A stretch of 64,000 bases of DNA from Mycobacterium europaeum. GTDB taxonomy: Bacteria > Actinomycetota > Actinomycetes > Mycobacteriales > Mycobacteriaceae. Numbering within the stretch: position 1 is the stretch's first letter; every line of letters begins with the position of its first letter. Below are positions 52,986 to 61,965 of this stretch, one piece after another. The notes below the pieces were generated by a model. The model searched no databases, had not been told where the DNA came from, and saw only the letters and a program-made list of their open reading frames with translations. The DNA is taken from NCBI RefSeq assembly GCF_002102155.1, contig NZ_LQOU01000046.1, forward strand, positions 1 to 64,000, given 5' to 3'. The translations under genes were made by a program, and so were the position numbers.

Positions 52986-54668
52986 ATGTTCTGTTATCAG
53001 TGCGAACAGACCGACCGCACCGATTCACCCGACCGCCCCAATCTGCTGACCTTCGGTTGCGCGAGCACGAAGGGGAATTGCGGTAAGGATGCCACCACCG
53101 CGGCGCTGCAGGACGTGTTGGTTCACGTCAATCTCGGCATTGGACAGTACGCGCGGCAGGCCCGCCGGCTCGGGGCCGCCGACCCGCGATTCGCCGCGCA
53201 CGCCAGTTTCGACCTGTTCACCACACTGACGAACGTCAACTTCAATCCCACCCGGTTCATGGCTTTGATCTCCGCGGCGGTCGACATGCGAGAGCAGGCG
53301 AAGCAAGCCTATGAGAATGCCGCCCGAGCCGCCGGCGCGGTGCCCGAAACCCTCTCCGGTCCAGCACAGTTCGCGCCGGCTACAACGATTGCGGAGGTGG
53401 TCGCGCAGGCCGCCGCCGTCGGGGTGGACACCGACCTCGACACTCTTGGCCCCGATGTGGTAGGGCTGCTGAACCTCAATCTGTATGGCTTGAAAGGTGT
53501 TTGCGCGTACGCGCACCACGCCCACGCCCTTGGATACCAAACCGAGACGACCGATGCGGGCATCGAATCCGCTCTGGCGTTCCTGGCGGACGCACCCACT
53601 GATCCCCAGGCCCTGCTTGCCCACGCGCTGGAGCTGGGCTCGGTAAACCTCAAGGTGATGGAGATGCTCGACGCTGCCAATACCGGCAGCTTCGGTAGCC
53701 CCGTGCCCACACCGGTGCGGATTACGCCAGTCGTCGGCAAGGCCATCCTGGTATCCGGTCATGACCTGCACGACCTGCAGAAGATACTGGAGGCCACCGA
53801 GGGTACCGGGATCAACGTCTACACCCATGGCGAAATGCTGACCGCACACGGATATCCCAAACTGCACGCGTACAGTCACCTCGCCGGCAACTACGGCGGC
53901 GCCTGGCAGGATCAACAGCGCGACTTCACCGGCTTTCCCGGGCCGATCGTGATGACCTCCAACTGCCTGATCGAGCCTCAGCCGGCCTACCGCAACCGGA
54001 TCTTCACCACCGGGCCGGTGGGCTGGCCGGGCATCCGTCACCTGGACACCGCCGACCTTTCCCTGGTCATCAGGGCCGCACAGTCCCTGCCTGGATTCAC
54101 CACCGAGGTGCCGTCGGAAACCATCACCACCGGATTCGGGCGTGAGGCGGTGTTGTCGGTCGCCGACACCGTCATCCAGGCAGTCAAAGACGGTGCGATC
54201 AAACGCTTCCTGCTCATCGGGGGATGCGACGGCGCCGCACCAGGACGCAGCTACTACGCCGACGTCGCCGACGGCGCGCCCGAGGACACGGTGCTGCTCA
54301 CCCTCGGGTGCAACAAGTTTCGGTTCAACACCCATGAGTTCGGCGACATCGGCGGCATTCCCCGGTTGCTCGATGTCGGCCAGTGCAATGACAGCTACTC
54401 GGCTGTGCAGATCGCACTGGCGTTGGCAAACGCCTTTGACTGCGGGGTCAACGACCTGCCGCTCAGCCTGTTCGTCTCGTGGTTCGAACAGAAGGCCGCC
54501 GCGGTGCTCTTGACCCTGCTGTCATTGGGAATCCGCAACATCCGCCTCGGGCCGACGCTGCCGGCATTCCTCAGCCCCGCCGTGGTCGACATCCTCGTCG
54601 AGCAGTTCGCGCTCAAACCGATCGGCGATCCCGAACAGGATCTGGCCGATGCGATGGCAGGCGCGTGA
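52986..54668 (+). CDS. hcp: Hydroxylamine reductase / hybrid cluster protein
   Basis: 560 aa from the ATG at 52986 with GGAGGAG 8 nt upstream. N-terminal cluster ligands Cys3, Cys6, Cys25 and Cys32; the last pair has the x6 spacing of E. coli-type Hcp but the loop before it is longer (DRTDSPDRPNLLTFG). Hybrid-cluster motifs follow: YTHGEMLTAHGYPKLH, SNCLIEPQPAYRNR, TLGCNKFRFN, DVGQCNDSYSAV and WFEQKAAAVLLTLLSLG. It reduces NO and hydroxylamine and can act in protein S-nitrosylation. Co-transcribed with its reductase by a 1-nt overlap. Confidence 0.95.
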   Translation: MFCYQCEQTDRTDSPDRPNLLTFGCASTKGNCGKDATTAALQDVLVHVNLGIGQYARQARRLGAADPRFAAHASFDLFTTLTNVNFNPTRFMALISAAVDMREQAKQAYENAARAAGAVPETLSGPAQFAPATTIAEVVAQAAAVGVDTDLDTLGPDVVGLLNLNLYGLKGVCAYAHHAHALGYQTETTDAGIESALAFLADAPTDPQALLAHALELGSVNLKVMEMLDAANTGSFGSPVPTPVRITPVVGKAILVSGHDLHDLQKILEATEGTGINVYTHGEMLTAHGYPKLHAYSHLAGNYGGAWQDQQRDFTGFPGPIVMTSNCLIEPQPAYRNRIFTTGPVGWPGIRHLDTADLSLVIRAAQSLPGFTTEVPSETITTGFGREAVLSVADTVIQAVKDGAIKRFLLIGGCDGAAPGRSYYADVADGAPEDTVLLTLGCNKFRFNTHEFGDIGGIPRLLDVGQCNDSYSAVQIALALANAFDCGVNDLPLSLFVSWFEQKAAAVLLTLLSLGIRNIRLGPTLPAFLSPAVVDILVEQFALKPIGDPEQDLADAMAGA

Positions 54669-55726
54669 TGACCGAGACCATCGCGCTACCCGTTGACGCC
54701 GAGTTGTCAAGCTACGACGTCGTTCTGGTCACCAACGACGGCGAGGAGTCAACGATCTCCTGCGATTCGCAGACCACTGTGCTCGCCGCCGCCGAACAGG
54801 CGGGCATGGTGCTGAAGTCAACCTGCCAGACCGGCGGGTGCGGAGCATGTTCGGCCGTGCTCTCCGGCGGGCAGGTGGACATGGGCAAACACGACCCAGA
54901 CGTGATCGAAGTACCCGAGAACCAGGGCGGAATCCTGTTGTGCTGCAGTGTTCCCCGCACTGATTGCCGCATCGAACTGCCCTATGACCGCGGCCAGGTC
55001 ATTGCTGCGCCACCGAGACAACAGCAGGCTCGGGTCACCGGGCTGACGCTCGTCGCCGACGAAGTGATGCACCTGAAGGTCGGTCTGGACGGCTCGGCGC
55101 CCGCAGACTTCGACTCAGGCCAGTTCGTGCGAATCACCGTCCCGGGCACCGACTCCCGACGCGCCTACTCACCGGCAAACGTCGCCAACTGGGACGGAGA
55201 GCTCGAGTTCTACATCCGACTGCTGCCCGGCGGCCTGATGTCGCAATACTTAACCGAGCAAGCGGCCGTCGGCGACGTACTCACCGTCTCCGGTGCGCAG
55301 GGATCGTTCACCCTGGCCGAAAACGGTCTGCGACCCCGCTGGTTCCTGGCAGGGGGCACGGGATTGTCGCCGCTGCTGTCGATGTTGCGCCGAATGGCCG
55401 AATGGGGCGATCCGCAGCAGGCGCGTCTGTTCTTCGGCCTCACCCGCTATACGGAGGTTTTCGCCCAGGACGAGCTCGCCGAACTCGCAGGGTTGATACC
55501 CGACTTTCGGGCCGACACCGCGGTCTGGCAACCGGATCCTCGGTGGACGGGCGCCACCGGCAACCCGGTCGATCTCGCAGCGGCCGAAGTCCCGATGCTT
55601 GACGAAAGCCCAGATGTTTATGTGTGCGGGCCACCGCCGATGATCGAGGCCGCCTACACCGCGCTCACCGCCGCCGGAGTGTCCCGCGACCAAATTCATG
55701 CCGAACGGTATTTCACCACCGCCTAA
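54668..55726 (+). CDS. Ferredoxin-NADH reductase partner of Hcp (Hcr-type function)
   Basis: 352 aa, ATG sharing a base with the hcp stop. Domain order is 2Fe-2S ferredoxin first (Cys53, Cys58, Cys61 and Cys92 in TCQTGGCGACS...LLCC), then FAD domain (RAYSPAN at 165-171), then NAD domain (GGTGLSPLLSML and VYVCGPPPMIEA). E. coli Hcr has the ferredoxin domain at the C-terminus, so this is the BenC/MmoC-like arrangement serving the same partner. It passes electrons from NADH to the hybrid cluster. Confidence 0.93.
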   Translation: MTETIALPVDAELSSYDVVLVTNDGEESTISCDSQTTVLAAAEQAGMVLKSTCQTGGCGACSAVLSGGQVDMGKHDPDVIEVPENQGGILLCCSVPRTDCRIELPYDRGQVIAAPPRQQQARVTGLTLVADEVMHLKVGLDGSAPADFDSGQFVRITVPGTDSRRAYSPANVANWDGELEFYIRLLPGGLMSQYLTEQAAVGDVLTVSGAQGSFTLAENGLRPRWFLAGGTGLSPLLSMLRRMAEWGDPQQARLFFGLTRYTEVFAQDELAELAGLIPDFRADTAVWQPDPRWTGATGNPVDLAAAEVPMLDESPDVYVCGPPPMIEAAYTALTAAGVSRDQIHAERYFTTA

Positions 55727-56034
55727 AACCAGCACGAACTTCGCGTGGTAGGTGGAAAGCGCTGTTCTACGTCGGCCGTGCAAGTTGACGTCGCACAGCA
55801 AATTCGCCTCGCTCCGCCGGATAGCCGTCGGGGGCCACCGCGCGCGGTCTAAGGCTCGAAACGCTGGGCGGAAAGTAGCAGTGAAAGGCTTGGTCACAAG
55901 CGGCCCATGGTCATCGCACCGAGGCACGAGGTTCACTCGCTCGGGCCGGCCGTTCGCCCATCGTGTCCAGCTATGTCTGCTCCACGGACCTTGATTTCCG
56001 CTCAACGCCGTTAAGCACTAGTTTCCCTAAAGTG
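55727..56034. other. 308-bp stretch without a supported gene
   Basis: Between the Hcp reductase and the GH6 gene. No protein-like reading, repeat or clear hairpin was recognised; the last 40 bp are AT-richer and may hold the promoter of the GH6 gene. Confidence 0.4.
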
Positions 56035-57036
56035 ATGTCGTCAGCTGCTAGCGCTCTCGCGCGCTGGATTGCTCCCTTCCTGACCGTTGCGGGCATTGCC
56101 TGCATGGGTGTTTCGGCCGGCCCACCGCAGGTCGGCTCCGCCCCGACGGTGCGCTTGGCCAGCGACGGGGACCCCTTGGCGGGGGCGCCGTTCTACGTCA
56201 ATCCCAATTCGGCGGCCATGCGCGCCGCGCAGAGCGCCGATCCGCCGAGTCCCGAGCTGACCGCGATCGCCAACACGCCGCAGGCCTATTGGATCGTCCC
56301 GGGCTCGTCGGCGGGCACGGTCGGGAAGTACGTTGGCGACGCGAACGCTGCCGGCGCCATCCCGGTTCTGGCGCTTTATGGAATCCCGCACCGGGATTGC
56401 GGCAGCTTCGCCGCGGGCGGCATGGGGTCGGGCGCGGACTACCGAGGCTGGATCGACGGCATCGCATCCGGCGTGGGAGCCTCGCGGGTAGGGATCATCG
56501 TCGAGCCCGACGCGCTCGCGATGGCCGACTGCCTGTCGGGTGATCAACGCCAAGAGCGCTATGACTTGATTCGCTATGCCGTCGACACGCTCACTCGGGA
56601 CCCGAACGCGGCCGTTTACGTCGATGCCGGCCACTTGCGCTGGCATAGCCCCGAGGACATGGCCGCCAGGCTCAACCAGGCCGGCGTCGGTCACGCGCGG
56701 GGCTTCAGCGTCAACACCGCGAATTTCTTTACGACCGAGGACGAAATCGGCTACGGCGAAGCCATTTCGGCGCTCACGAATGGTGCCCATTACGTGGTCG
56801 ACACGTCGCGCAACGGCGCCGGACCAGCGCCGGACGGCGAGCTCAACTGGTGCAACCCCAGCGGCCGGGCACTGGGCACTCCGCCCACGACGGCCACCGC
56901 GGGTGCGCACGCCGACGCCTACTTGTGGATCAAACGCCCCGGTGAGTCCGATGGATCATGCGGCAAAGGTGATCCGGCGGCGGGCACCTTCGTGAGTCAG
57001 TACGCCATCGATCTGGCCCATAGGGGCGGGCAGTAA
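56035..57036 (+). CDS. Secreted glycoside hydrolase family 6 (endoglucanase-like)
   Basis: 333 aa from the ATG at 56035 (GTG at 56032 also possible). Signal region WIAPFLTVAGIACMGVSAG, then the GH6 pattern: FYVNPNSAAMRAA, PVLALYGIPHRDC, GIIVEPDALAM with the catalytic acid aspartate, AVYVDAGHLRW, GFSVNTANFF, VDTSRNGAGP and NPSGRALG. No carbohydrate-binding domain or linker is present. Homologous mycobacterial cellulases (CelA1 type) can act on cellulose in biofilm or environmental glucans. Not coupled to neighbours. Confidence 0.92.
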   Translation: MSSAASALARWIAPFLTVAGIACMGVSAGPPQVGSAPTVRLASDGDPLAGAPFYVNPNSAAMRAAQSADPPSPELTAIANTPQAYWIVPGSSAGTVGKYVGDANAAGAIPVLALYGIPHRDCGSFAAGGMGSGADYRGWIDGIASGVGASRVGIIVEPDALAMADCLSGDQRQERYDLIRYAVDTLTRDPNAAVYVDAGHLRWHSPEDMAARLNQAGVGHARGFSVNTANFFTTEDEIGYGEAISALTNGAHYVVDTSRNGAGPAPDGELNWCNPSGRALGTPPTTATAGAHADAYLWIKRPGESDGSCGKGDPAAGTFVSQYAIDLAHRGGQ

Positions 57037-57155
57037 TCGGAGCCTCGGAATCCCGCACCGATCGCTTCCTCGCGCAATCGGCGTTGACCATGCCTAGCCG
57101 CCGGCCAGATCCGGGCTGACCGTCCAGGGCTGTGGCCGCAGCAAATTGTCGGGGC

Positions 57156-57983
57156 TCAGATCTTCAAATAGCCTTTGTCGGCGGGGATCTGGGCGGCGGT
57201 GACCAACGAGGAGGCGTCGCTGGCCAGCCAGACCACGATGTCGGAGATCAGGTCGGGGGCGGCCAGCGACTCGGTCGGCAGCGCGCCCGGCGAGAAGCTG
57301 TGGATGTAGTGCGGATGGTCTTGGAAGGTCTGGTACATCGACAGGTCGTTGCCCATCGGCGTGTCAGTGCCGTAGGGATGCACCGAGTTGACGCGGATGC
57401 CGAACTCACCGAGTTCCACCGCCAACGAGTTGGTCAGCCCGACCACACCGAACTTGCTGGCGCAGTAGTGCCCGCAGCCGGGGACGGCCTTGATGCCCGC
57501 CGCGGAGCTGATGTTGATGATCGATCCGCCATTGCCGGCGGCGATCATCGGCGGGACCACGGATTTCATGGTGTTCCACAGCCCGGTCAAGTTGGTGTCG
57601 ATGGTCTCCTGCCATTGCTGAGCCGAAATTTCCCATAGCCTGCCCCAATTCAGCACGCCGGCGTTGGCCACGACGATGTCGAGCCGGCCGAATTGTTCGA
57701 TCGCGTTCGCCACCACTCGCTGCTGGCCCGCCAGGTCGCGGACGTCGACCTCGTCGGCGATGATCTTGCGGCCCTCGCCCTCGACCAGGTTGACGGTTTC
57801 GGCCAGCTCCTCGGGGAGCGCCGGGGGGTAGCCGTTGTGTGCGGCGACCGGCGCGCAGGCGTCGATCGCGATGATGTCGGCGCCGGCCCGGGCCAGCCGG
57901 ACGCAGTGGGAGCGGCCCTGGCCGCGGGCGGCCCCGGTCACGTAAGCGACCTTGCCGGCCAGTGGGGCGACGGGATCGGTCAT
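57156..57983 (-). CDS. Mycofactocin-coupled SDR family oxidoreductase
   Basis: 275 aa. SDR motifs TGAARGQG (16-23), VANAGVLNWG, NISSAAG, catalytic YCASK, plus the long insert after the second strand (IDACAPVAAHNGYPP...LPEELAETVNLVEG, quoted in parts), the hallmark of the mycofactocin-coupled group. These enzymes keep their nicotinamide bound and recycle it with mycofactocin. It overlaps the monooxygenase gene by 4 nt and would oxidise the alcohol that feeds, or results from, the monooxygenase reaction. Confidence 0.92.
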   Translation of the reverse strand: MTDPVAPLAGKVAYVTGAARGQGRSHCVRLARAGADIIAIDACAPVAAHNGYPPALPEELAETVNLVEGEGRKIIADEVDVRDLAGQQRVVANAIEQFGRLDIVVANAGVLNWGRLWEISAQQWQETIDTNLTGLWNTMKSVVPPMIAAGNGGSIINISSAAGIKAVPGCGHYCASKFGVVGLTNSLAVELGEFGIRVNSVHPYGTDTPMGNDLSMYQTFQDHPHYIHSFSPGALPTESLAAPDLISDIVVWLASDASSLVTAAQIPADKGYLKI

Positions 57984-59557
57984 GCCGAGAGCTCCTCTGC
58001 TTGAGACTTTGCCTGAGAATCACCGGCACGTTGATAGCTGAATTCGTAGTCCGACAATGGGGACCGCCGGCTGAACCGGCGCGACGCGGTGATGGTTTGC
58101 GGCCGGTGATACACGGTGTCGCGCTGCGAATTGACGAAATACGTGGAAAGGCGGGGGTTGCACGCCGTCAGGTACAGGTGGACGGCCTTGCCTTGGCGGT
58201 GCATCTGTTCGTTCCACCGGTCGAACGCCGCCGGGCTGACGGCAACGCTCGTCGCGCCGCGACGCCGGGTCTCGTCGATGAGGCGCACCGCGTGCGCGGC
58301 CATCGTCTCGACGAAATCGGGCCAGGCGAAGCCGACGAAGCCGAGCGGTCCGACGATTTCCCACCGGTTGGGCAAGCGCGGGTGCGCCGTTCCGGCGTAG
58401 CTGCGCAAGCCATGAGCGCGGTAGTCCTGGGCGAGGTCGAACCCGTTCTCGCCCAGTATCGTTCCGGGACGGTACGTTTCGGGATCGGTCCACAGCTCGT
58501 AGCCGGTGGCCAGCACGATCAGATCGGCCGGGTGGTCGACGCCGTCGGTGGTGCGGATGCCGGTCGCGGTGATCCGATCGATGGGAGCGGTGATCAGGTG
58601 AGTGCCCGCGTGGTTGAACACCGGCAGGAAGCTGCTGGAGATGACGGGACGTTTGGCGAGCAGGCCGTACCGGGGGACGAGAGCGCGACGTGTCCGCGGA
58701 TCCTTGACCACCGAACGCACCAGCAGCCGGTAGAGCATCCGGCACCACGCGTCGTATAGGGGCATGAGCCGCACCAGCATTCGGTCGGGGAGCCGCGGCA
58801 GCAGGTGCACCAGCGGCGCGACCATGAGGGCATCCATTCCCGCCCGGCCCAGCGCGTTGATGGCATCGACCACACCCGGCAGGCGCAGCGCGAAGCGCAT
58901 CCACGGCCTGATGTCGAAGTCGATCTTGGGCAAGACCCATGCGGGGGTGCGCTGGTAGATGTCGAGGGTGGCCGCCCGCGCCGACACGGCCCCGGCGATC
59001 TGGACACCGCTGGATCCGGTACCGATGATCGCGATGCGCTTGCCCGTGGTGTCGTAGTCGTCGTCCCACGCGTTGGGACGCAGGACGGTCCCGGTGAAGT
59101 CGTCGACGCCGGCGATGTCGGTGACGTCCTTGGCGTTGACGTAGCCGCCGACCGAGTTGATCACGAACCTCGCGGACACCGAATCCCGGCCGTTGAGCTT
59201 CAGCCGCCATCGGGACGCCTGCGCGTCCCACTTCTGTTGGACAACTTCGGCGTTCGGGCGCAGGTACGCGTAGAGCCCGAGGCGCGCGGCGGTGTCACGC
59301 AGGTAACGGTAGATCTCGGGGCCCGGCGCGAAGAACCTCGTCCAGTTGGGGTTGGGCGCGAACGACAGCTGGTACCAGAGCACGGGGATGTCGACGGCGA
59401 GGCCCGGATAGTGGTTGTCTCGCCAGGTGCCGCCAAAGTCATGGCCGCGTTCGAGGATGACGAAATCGGTTATCCCCTTGTCGCGCAGGAGCTTGGCCGC
59501 GGCGATGCCGCCGGGGCCGGCGCCGATGATTGCGACTTCGTAATCGGGGTCAGGCAC
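57980..59557 (-). CDS. Flavin-containing monooxygenase (Baeyer-Villiger type, variant fingerprint)
   Basis: 525 aa. FAD motif IIGAGPGGIAAAKLL (10-24), FGGTWRDNHYPGLAVDIP, NADP motif AIIGTGSSGVQIA near 176, and the C-terminal ATGYE. The Baeyer-Villiger fingerprint F-x-G-x3-H-x3-W-[PD] reads FTGTVLRPNAWDD, so histidine is arginine. It inserts oxygen into ketones or hydroxylates; activity with the altered fingerprint is uncertain. Middle gene of TetR-BVMO-SDR operon; GTG/ATG starts overlap by 8 nt with the TetR stop. Confidence 0.9.
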   Translation of the reverse strand: MPDPDYEVAIIGAGPGGIAAAKLLRDKGITDFVILERGHDFGGTWRDNHYPGLAVDIPVLWYQLSFAPNPNWTRFFAPGPEIYRYLRDTAARLGLYAYLRPNAEVVQQKWDAQASRWRLKLNGRDSVSARFVINSVGGYVNAKDVTDIAGVDDFTGTVLRPNAWDDDYDTTGKRIAIIGTGSSGVQIAGAVSARAATLDIYQRTPAWVLPKIDFDIRPWMRFALRLPGVVDAINALGRAGMDALMVAPLVHLLPRLPDRMLVRLMPLYDAWCRMLYRLLVRSVVKDPRTRRALVPRYGLLAKRPVISSSFLPVFNHAGTHLITAPIDRITATGIRTTDGVDHPADLIVLATGYELWTDPETYRPGTILGENGFDLAQDYRAHGLRSYAGTAHPRLPNRWEIVGPLGFVGFAWPDFVETMAAHAVRLIDETRRRGATSVAVSPAAFDRWNEQMHRQGKAVHLYLTACNPRLSTYFVNSQRDTVYHRPQTITASRRFSRRSPLSDYEFSYQRAGDSQAKSQAEELSA

Positions 59558-60143
59558 GTTGCGCCCCGATCAATCCGGTGATCATGTGATCGCTGACGAA
59601 CCGCCGGACCGCCCGAGGATTGTCGAGGTTCACCGAGATGGGCGGGATGAGCTCGAAACTGAACAACATTCGCACGATCCATTCACTGGCGCGCACGGGG
59701 TCGATGTCGGCTCCGACTTCCCCGCTGCGCTGGGCGGCTTTGACCAACGGCTTCCACAGCTCGATCGAACGGCGCATCAACTCGTCGCCACCGTGCTCCA
59801 GCAGCAAGACCAGGATGCTCTGATTGATGCCGCGGGACGTCGACAGCGATCGCTGACGATGCGCACAGATCAGCACCGCGACGGCCGCGGCCTGGTCGGC
59901 CAGCGTGCCTTCCTTGGCGACCTCCACGGCCATGGTGGCGATGAACCCGGAGGCCAACTCGTTGAGCGCCGCGGCGATGGCGTTGTCCCGGGTGCCCAAC
60001 AGGTTGTGCACGGTGCCACGGGACACGCCGGCGGCCTCGGCCACCGCCGTCAGGCTGAATCGCCGCGGCCCCAGGTGGCGCAGCGTGTCGGTCGCGGCCG
60101 TCAACAACGCGGTCGGTACGGGTTTGACGGCGTCCACCGGCAT
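59550..60143 (-). CDS. TetR family transcriptional regulator
   Basis: 197 aa. HTH: LLTAATDTLRHLGPRRFSLTAVAEAAG and VSRGTVHNLLGTRDNAI (each read separately), then a helical domain with SLSTSRGINQSILVLLLEHGGDE. First gene of the operon with the monooxygenase and SDR; the 3' end overlaps the monooxygenase start by 8 nt. An inverted repeat TTGGACACA/TGTGTTCAA sits immediately before the start codon, so autoregulation is likely. Confidence 0.9.
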   Translation of the reverse strand: MPVDAVKPVPTALLTAATDTLRHLGPRRFSLTAVAEAAGVSRGTVHNLLGTRDNAIAAALNELASGFIATMAVEVAKEGTLADQAAAVAVLICAHRQRSLSTSRGINQSILVLLLEHGGDELMRRSIELWKPLVKAAQRSGEVGADIDPVRASEWIVRMLFSFELIPPISVNLDNPRAVRRFVSDHMITGLIGAQRA

Positions 60144-60170
60144 TTGGACACATTAGCGATTTGTGTTCAA
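60144..60170. promoter_or_regulatory. TetR autoregulatory operator candidate
   Basis: TTGGACACA (60144-60152) and TGTGTTCAA (60162-60170) are 9-bp arms with one mismatch and a 9-nt spacer. The left arm abuts the start codon, so binding would block transcription of the TetR-BVMO-SDR operon directly; transcription may be leaderless or begin inside the repeat. Confidence 0.65.
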
Positions 60171-60224
60171 AGCGGTCAACGGTTGACCGATGCCCGAGGC
60201 GTCGGGCATGCGCTTTGCGTCCTC

Positions 60225-60557
60225 GTGAGAGCGATCGGAATGCTCGAACGGGCGGCGTCGTTGGTTGCCGATATGCCCACCGGAATCATCCTGATGGCGC
60301 GCCCGGATGCCGCCAATCTCGTCGACGATGTGATCGCGCAAGCCCGAGGAGCTTATGAGCACGGTGTCACCAACGTGATCGCCAGGGAACAAGTCGCCGG
60401 CGCCGTCGAACTCGCTGCCATCGGACCGGAAGACCTTGTCGTGCAACAGTTGCGCCGCTATCTCGATGCGGGTGCCACGGATCTGGTGATCAGCCCGATC
60501 GACCGCTCAGCGTCGGTGGACCGCGAGGCGCTGGGGAGAGTCACGGCCGCGGTGTGA
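60225..60557 (+). pseudogene. Internally deleted LLM-class oxidoreductase remnant
   Basis: 110 codons from GTG (ATG at 60240 or 60273 also possible). The first part (MPTGIILMARPDAANLVDDV, AYEHGVTNV) looks like the start of a luciferase-like flavin protein. The second part (VELAAIGPEDLVVQQLRRYL, DAGATDLVISPID) is the typical end. The roughly 200-residue barrel core is missing, with the join near 60378. The frame is intact, so a small product could still be made. Confidence 0.65.
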
Positions 60558-60702
60558 ACCGACGGGTGTCAATCGGCGACTGGTCGCCGAACAGGACCAC
60601 CTCGAGCTGGTGCGTGGTCGAGTGATTCACCGCCATATAGCGGCGAGCGCGGGCCGGAGATCGGCCCCCCACTTCGGCCACGCTGCGGCTACGGTGATCT
60701 GT

Positions 60703-61965
60703 ATGCCGCCGGCCAGCCGCTCGTCTACCAAGGAGGTCAAGCGGCGCCCCAAAGACCGCAAGGCACAGATCGCCCGCGCCGCCGCCGACGCCTTCAGTGA
60801 GCTGGGCTACCACGCGGTCAGCATGGAAAACATCGCGGCTCGGGTCGGAATCTCGGCGGCGGCCCTGTACCGGCATTCGCAGGGCAAATACGACCTCTTC
60901 AGGGACGTCTTCCTTGCGCTCGGTCAACAGCTCGTCGACGCGACCGCCTTCGCCGACGCACTGCCGGCCGACGCCGACCCCGAGGAGACGCTGCGCGCCG
61001 TCGTCAGCGCGCTCATCGATTCGACGATCGTCAACCGCACCGCCGGGGGGCTGTACCGGTGGGAGGGGCGTTACCTGCGTGGCGACGATCAGATCGCGCT
61101 TGCCGAGCAAGTCAAATTGCTCAACCGGCGCCTGCAGCGGCCGTTGGTCCAGATCCGCCCGGAGCTGACATCGCGGCAACGTTGGATCCTGTCCGCCGCG
61201 ACCCTGAGTGTCATCGGCAGCATCACCGATCATCGTTCACGACTCGGCATTGCCGAGATCCGGGCGACGCTCTCCGACATCGCGGACGCCGTGTTGCAGG
61301 CGGACTTGCCGGCGTCACGCACGAGTACGCCCGAGCCGGTACGGCCGGCCACGCTTACCATCGCCGCCGGCAGCTATGAGCTGCTCCTGCACGAATCGAT
61401 GCGGCTCTTCAACGAACGGGGCTACCGCGAAACCGGCATGGAAGACCTCGCGGCGGCCGTCGGCATACCGGTCGCAAGCATCTACCAGTACTTCCCGAGC
61501 AAGGCCGCCATCTTGGCCGTCTCCTACCGGCGCGCCGCAGACCAGCTGTCCGGTGACCTCTCGACGATCCTGGCCACCACCAGTGATCCCGACCGGGCGC
61601 TGGCCCAACTGATCGACGCGTACGTCACGCGATCGTTGGCGAATCCCGAGTTGGCCTGCGTGTATTACACGGAACGTCATAACCTGCCCGACACGGATGC
61701 CGTACTGCTGTACAACATCCAACGCTCCACCGTCGAGTCCTGGGCGCGGCTCGCGGTGGCGGCCCGGCCCGATTTAACGCTGGGCCGGGCGCGGTACGCC
61801 GTCCACGCCGCGTTCGCCCTCGCCGTGGACATCGGGCGACTCGTCCTGCCCGACCCGAACCAGCCCGCTCGCAACACGGTACGCCGGATGATGGAGGTGA
61901 CCGTCTTGGGCAGACCCCTGACCACGTTCGGTAGCCCGCACCGTTCCAGCACGCGCCGCCGCTGA
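60703..61965 (+). CDS. Tandem TetR-domain regulator, Mce3R-like
   Basis: 420 aa from the ATG at 60703. Two complete TetR units in one chain: first HTH 20-66 (RRPKDRKAQIARAAADAF, VGISAAALYRHSQGKYDLF), second 226-270 (ESMRLFNERGYRETGMEDL, VGIPVASIYQYFPSKAAIL). This unusual duplicated architecture, the length and the N-terminal RRPKDRK match Mce3R, the repressor of mce3 and beta-oxidation genes in M. tuberculosis. The second domain ends with a ligand-binding bundle and CVYYTERHNLP. It lies 43 kb from the mce operon here and has no adjacent target gene. Confidence 0.88.
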   Translation: MPPASRSSTKEVKRRPKDRKAQIARAAADAFSELGYHAVSMENIAARVGISAAALYRHSQGKYDLFRDVFLALGQQLVDATAFADALPADADPEETLRAVVSALIDSTIVNRTAGGLYRWEGRYLRGDDQIALAEQVKLLNRRLQRPLVQIRPELTSRQRWILSAATLSVIGSITDHRSRLGIAEIRATLSDIADAVLQADLPASRTSTPEPVRPATLTIAAGSYELLLHESMRLFNERGYRETGMEDLAAAVGIPVASIYQYFPSKAAILAVSYRRAADQLSGDLSTILATTSDPDRALAQLIDAYVTRSLANPELACVYYTERHNLPDTDAVLLYNIQRSTVESWARLAVAARPDLTLGRARYAVHAAFALAVDIGRLVLPDPNQPARNTVRRMMEVTVLGRPLTTFGSPHRSSTRRR

